A DNA stretch of 6,987 nucleotides, taken from Acidobacteriota bacterium (GTDB taxonomy: Bacteria > Acidobacteriota > Vicinamibacteria > Vicinamibacterales > 2-12-FULL-66-21). The notes below the pieces were generated by a model. That model did not search any database and had not been told where the DNA came from. It worked only from the letters and a program-made list of their open reading frames with translations. Numbering within the stretch: the first letter of the stretch is position 1; the number at the start of each line of letters is the position of its first letter. The translations under genes were made by a program, and so were the position numbers. Positions 5,472 through 6,987 of this stretch are shown one piece after another. Where the stretch lies: contig JACDDJ010000238.1 of NCBI GenBank assembly GCA_013817065.1, positions 1 through 6,987 on the forward strand, written 5' to 3'.

Positions 5472-5477
5472 TTCCCC

Positions 5478-6987
5478 ATGACAGACAACACGCAACTTGC
5501 ATCGCTGATTCTCGCGATTCTCGGTACGGTCCTCGCCTTCGTCGCTGCGATGTACCTGTTCAGCAGGAACTACATCAAGGTGTCGCCGAACGCGGTGGCG
5601 GTCCTCAGCGGCCGCAAGCGTAAGCTGCCGGACGGCCGGGTGGTCGGCTACCGCATGGTCCGCGGCGGCGCCGCCCTGCGCATCCCGCTGCTCGAGAAGG
5701 TCGAATACCTCCATCTCAACGTCATGACGATCCCGCTCGAAATCAAGCGGGCGTACACGTTGAAAGGCGTGCCGGTCTCGGTCAAGGCCGTCGCCAACGT
5801 GAAGATCCGCGGCGACGACAGCTCACTTCAGGCGGCCGCCGAGCGCTTCCTGGGCATGACGCATGACGTCGTGCAGAAGGTCATCTTCCAGACGCTCGAA
5901 GGCCACCTGCGGTCGATCCTAGGCACGCTCACGGTAGAAGAAGTCAACAGCGATCGTCAGAGCTTCGCGCAGAAGCTGACGACTGAAGCCGCGACCGATC
6001 TCGAGAAGATGGGCATCGGCGTCGACGTCCTGACGATCCAGGAAATCAGCGACGAGGAAGGCTACCTCGACGCGCTCGGTAAGCGGCGAACCGCGGAGGT
6101 CAAGCGCGACGCGACCATCGGCGAGGCTGAGGCTCATCGCGACGCCAAGATCAAGTCGTCCCAGGCCCTGCAGGAAGGTGAGAAGGCGAAGTTCCAGGCC
6201 GACGCGGAGATTGCGCTGTCGTCCAGGGATTTCATGATTCGCCAGGCGCAATACCAGGCTGAGATCGAAACGCAGAAAGCGCGCGCCGAGCAGGCCGGGC
6301 CGCTCTCCGAGGCGACTGCGCGACAGGGAGTCGTCGCCGAGGAGGTACGGGTCGAGCGGACGCGGACCCAGGAAATGATCTCGGTGCAGGAGCAGGAAGT
6401 CCTGCGCCGGCAGAAGGAACTCGAAGCCACCGTCATCAAGCCGGCCGAAGCGGACCGCCAGGCCGCCGTCACCCGCGCGGAAGCCGCCAAGCAGTCGGCC
6501 ATTCTCGAGGCCGAAGGCCGCCGGTCCGCGATGATCGCGATGGCCGAGGCCGAGCAGGAGAAGCTGCGCAAGGAAGGCGTCGGTCGCGCCGCGGCGGTGG
6601 AGGCGGAAGGCCGCGCCGAGGCGGCAAAGATCGAAGCCATCGGTCTTGCACAGGCCAAGGCGATCGAAGCGCAGGGGACCGCCGAAGCTGCCGCGATCCT
6701 CCGCAAGGCCGAAGCGTGGAAAGAGTTCAACGACGCCGCGCGCCTCCAGACCATTCTCGAAAAGCTCCCGGCCATCATCGAAGCGTCGTCCAGTGTGTTC
6801 GCGGCTGTCGCGGCGCCACTCGGCAACATCGATAAGCTGGTCGTGATCGATCAGGGTGCCAGTGGAGAAAACGGCAGCACCAGCCTCGGGCGCCTGGCCC
6901 AGACGAGTCCTGCTCTCGTCTTCAACCTGCTGCAGCAACTCGAGGCACTCGGCATCAATGTGCCAACCGTCCTGCAGCAGCTTGGCG
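5478..6987 (+). CDS. floT: Flotillin (FloT-like SPFH/band-7 membrane scaffold protein), 3' end cut by window
   Basis: An uninterrupted frame of 503 codons runs to the window edge without a stop. Residues 7-28 form an N-terminal membrane anchor. Residues about 32-200 are the SPFH/band-7 domain, with AERFLGMT, EGHLRSILGTLTVEEV and KMGIGVDVLTIQEI. Residues about 205-410 are a long Ala/Glu/Lys/Arg-rich coiled coil including EAxG-type repeats (AEAEGRAEAAKIEA region). APLGNIDKLVVID (446-458) is the C-terminal flotillin signature. It matches the layout of B. subtilis FloT (about 509 residues), so only a few residues should be missing. Flotillins oligomerise on the inner face of the membrane and scaffold functional microdomains that affect secretion, signalling and fluidity. 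The preceding NfeD-like gene is its usual partner. ATG 5478 is chosen because a ribosome site precedes it and the anchor follows at once. A minus-strand open frame over 5919-6938 is an artefact of GC-rich codon usage. Confidence 0.96.
   Translation, partial: MTDNTQLASLILAILGTVLAFVAAMYLFSRNYIKVSPNAVAVLSGRKRKLPDGRVVGYRMVRGGAALRIPLLEKVEYLHLNVMTIPLEIKRAYTLKGVPVSVKAVANVKIRGDDSSLQAAAERFLGMTHDVVQKVIFQTLEGHLRSILGTLTVEEVNSDRQSFAQKLTTEAATDLEKMGIGVDVLTIQEISDEEGYLDALGKRRTAEVKRDATIGEAEAHRDAKIKSSQALQEGEKAKFQADAEIALSSRDFMIRQAQYQAEIETQKARAEQAGPLSEATARQGVVAEEVRVERTRTQEMISVQEQEVLRRQKELEATVIKPAEADRQAAVTRAEAAKQSAILEAEGRRSAMIAMAEAEQEKLRKEGVGRAAAVEAEGRAEAAKIEAIGLAQAKAIEAQGTAEAAAILRKAEAWKEFNDAARLQTILEKLPAIIEASSSVFAAVAAPLGNIDKLVVIDQGASGENGSTSLGRLAQTSPALVFNLLQQLEALGINVPTVLQQLG

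Noticed and set aside
5919..6938. Long minus-strand open frame of 339 codons
   Set aside because: It lies wholly antisense to the flotillin coiled-coil region, which has clear domain matches. Its Leu/Arg/Gly-rich translation resembles no family and is typical of shadows opposite Ala/Glu-rich genes.

Overview
The window is GC-rich, densely coding and entirely plus-strand. It holds six genes in two functional blocks. The coding bias and the tandem heptamer repeats in two leader regions give me an impression of a soil-type, high-GC Gram-negative lineage such as Acidobacteriota (Vicinamibacteria-like). No marker gene proves this, so treat the taxonomy as a guess.

Block 1 (about 126-4471) is a catabolic cluster. 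It contains a non-acylating NAD(P)+ aldehyde dehydrogenase of the 2-oxoglutarate-semialdehyde type, a dihydropyrimidinase/D-hydantoinase with its full metal and substrate site, and an NCS1-family nucleobase/hydantoin:cation symporter. The likely logic is that the symporter imports a cyclic ureide (uracil, thymine, dihydropyrimidine, hydantoin or allantoin-like), the hydantoinase opens the ring, and the dehydrogenase oxidises an aldehyde further down. The reductase and the carbamoyl-amino-acid hydrolase of a complete reductive pyrimidine pathway are not in the window and may lie upstream. The first two genes are 11 bp apart and surely co-transcribed. The permease follows after a 54-bp gap filled by a C-rich, G-poor heptamer array.

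Between the blocks (4472-4882) lies a small monocistronic DUF2277 gene with a -10-like box so close to its ATG that its mRNA may be leaderless. A tight GC hairpin follows it, and then a near-ideal sigma70-type promoter (TTGACA, 17-bp spacer, TAGAGT).

Block 2 (4883 to the right edge) is an NfeD-like OB-fold membrane protein followed by a FloT-like flotillin. This is the classical NfeD-flotillin pair that organises membrane microdomains. The flotillin is open at the window edge but already has 503 codons, so only a few are probably missing. A nested inverted repeat sits between the two genes.

I see no mobile element, CRISPR array, rRNA or tRNA, and no convincing unknown multi-gene system. The most interesting material is non-coding: the heptamer arrays, the rut-like tract, the intercistronic hairpin and the possible leaderless start of DUF2277.
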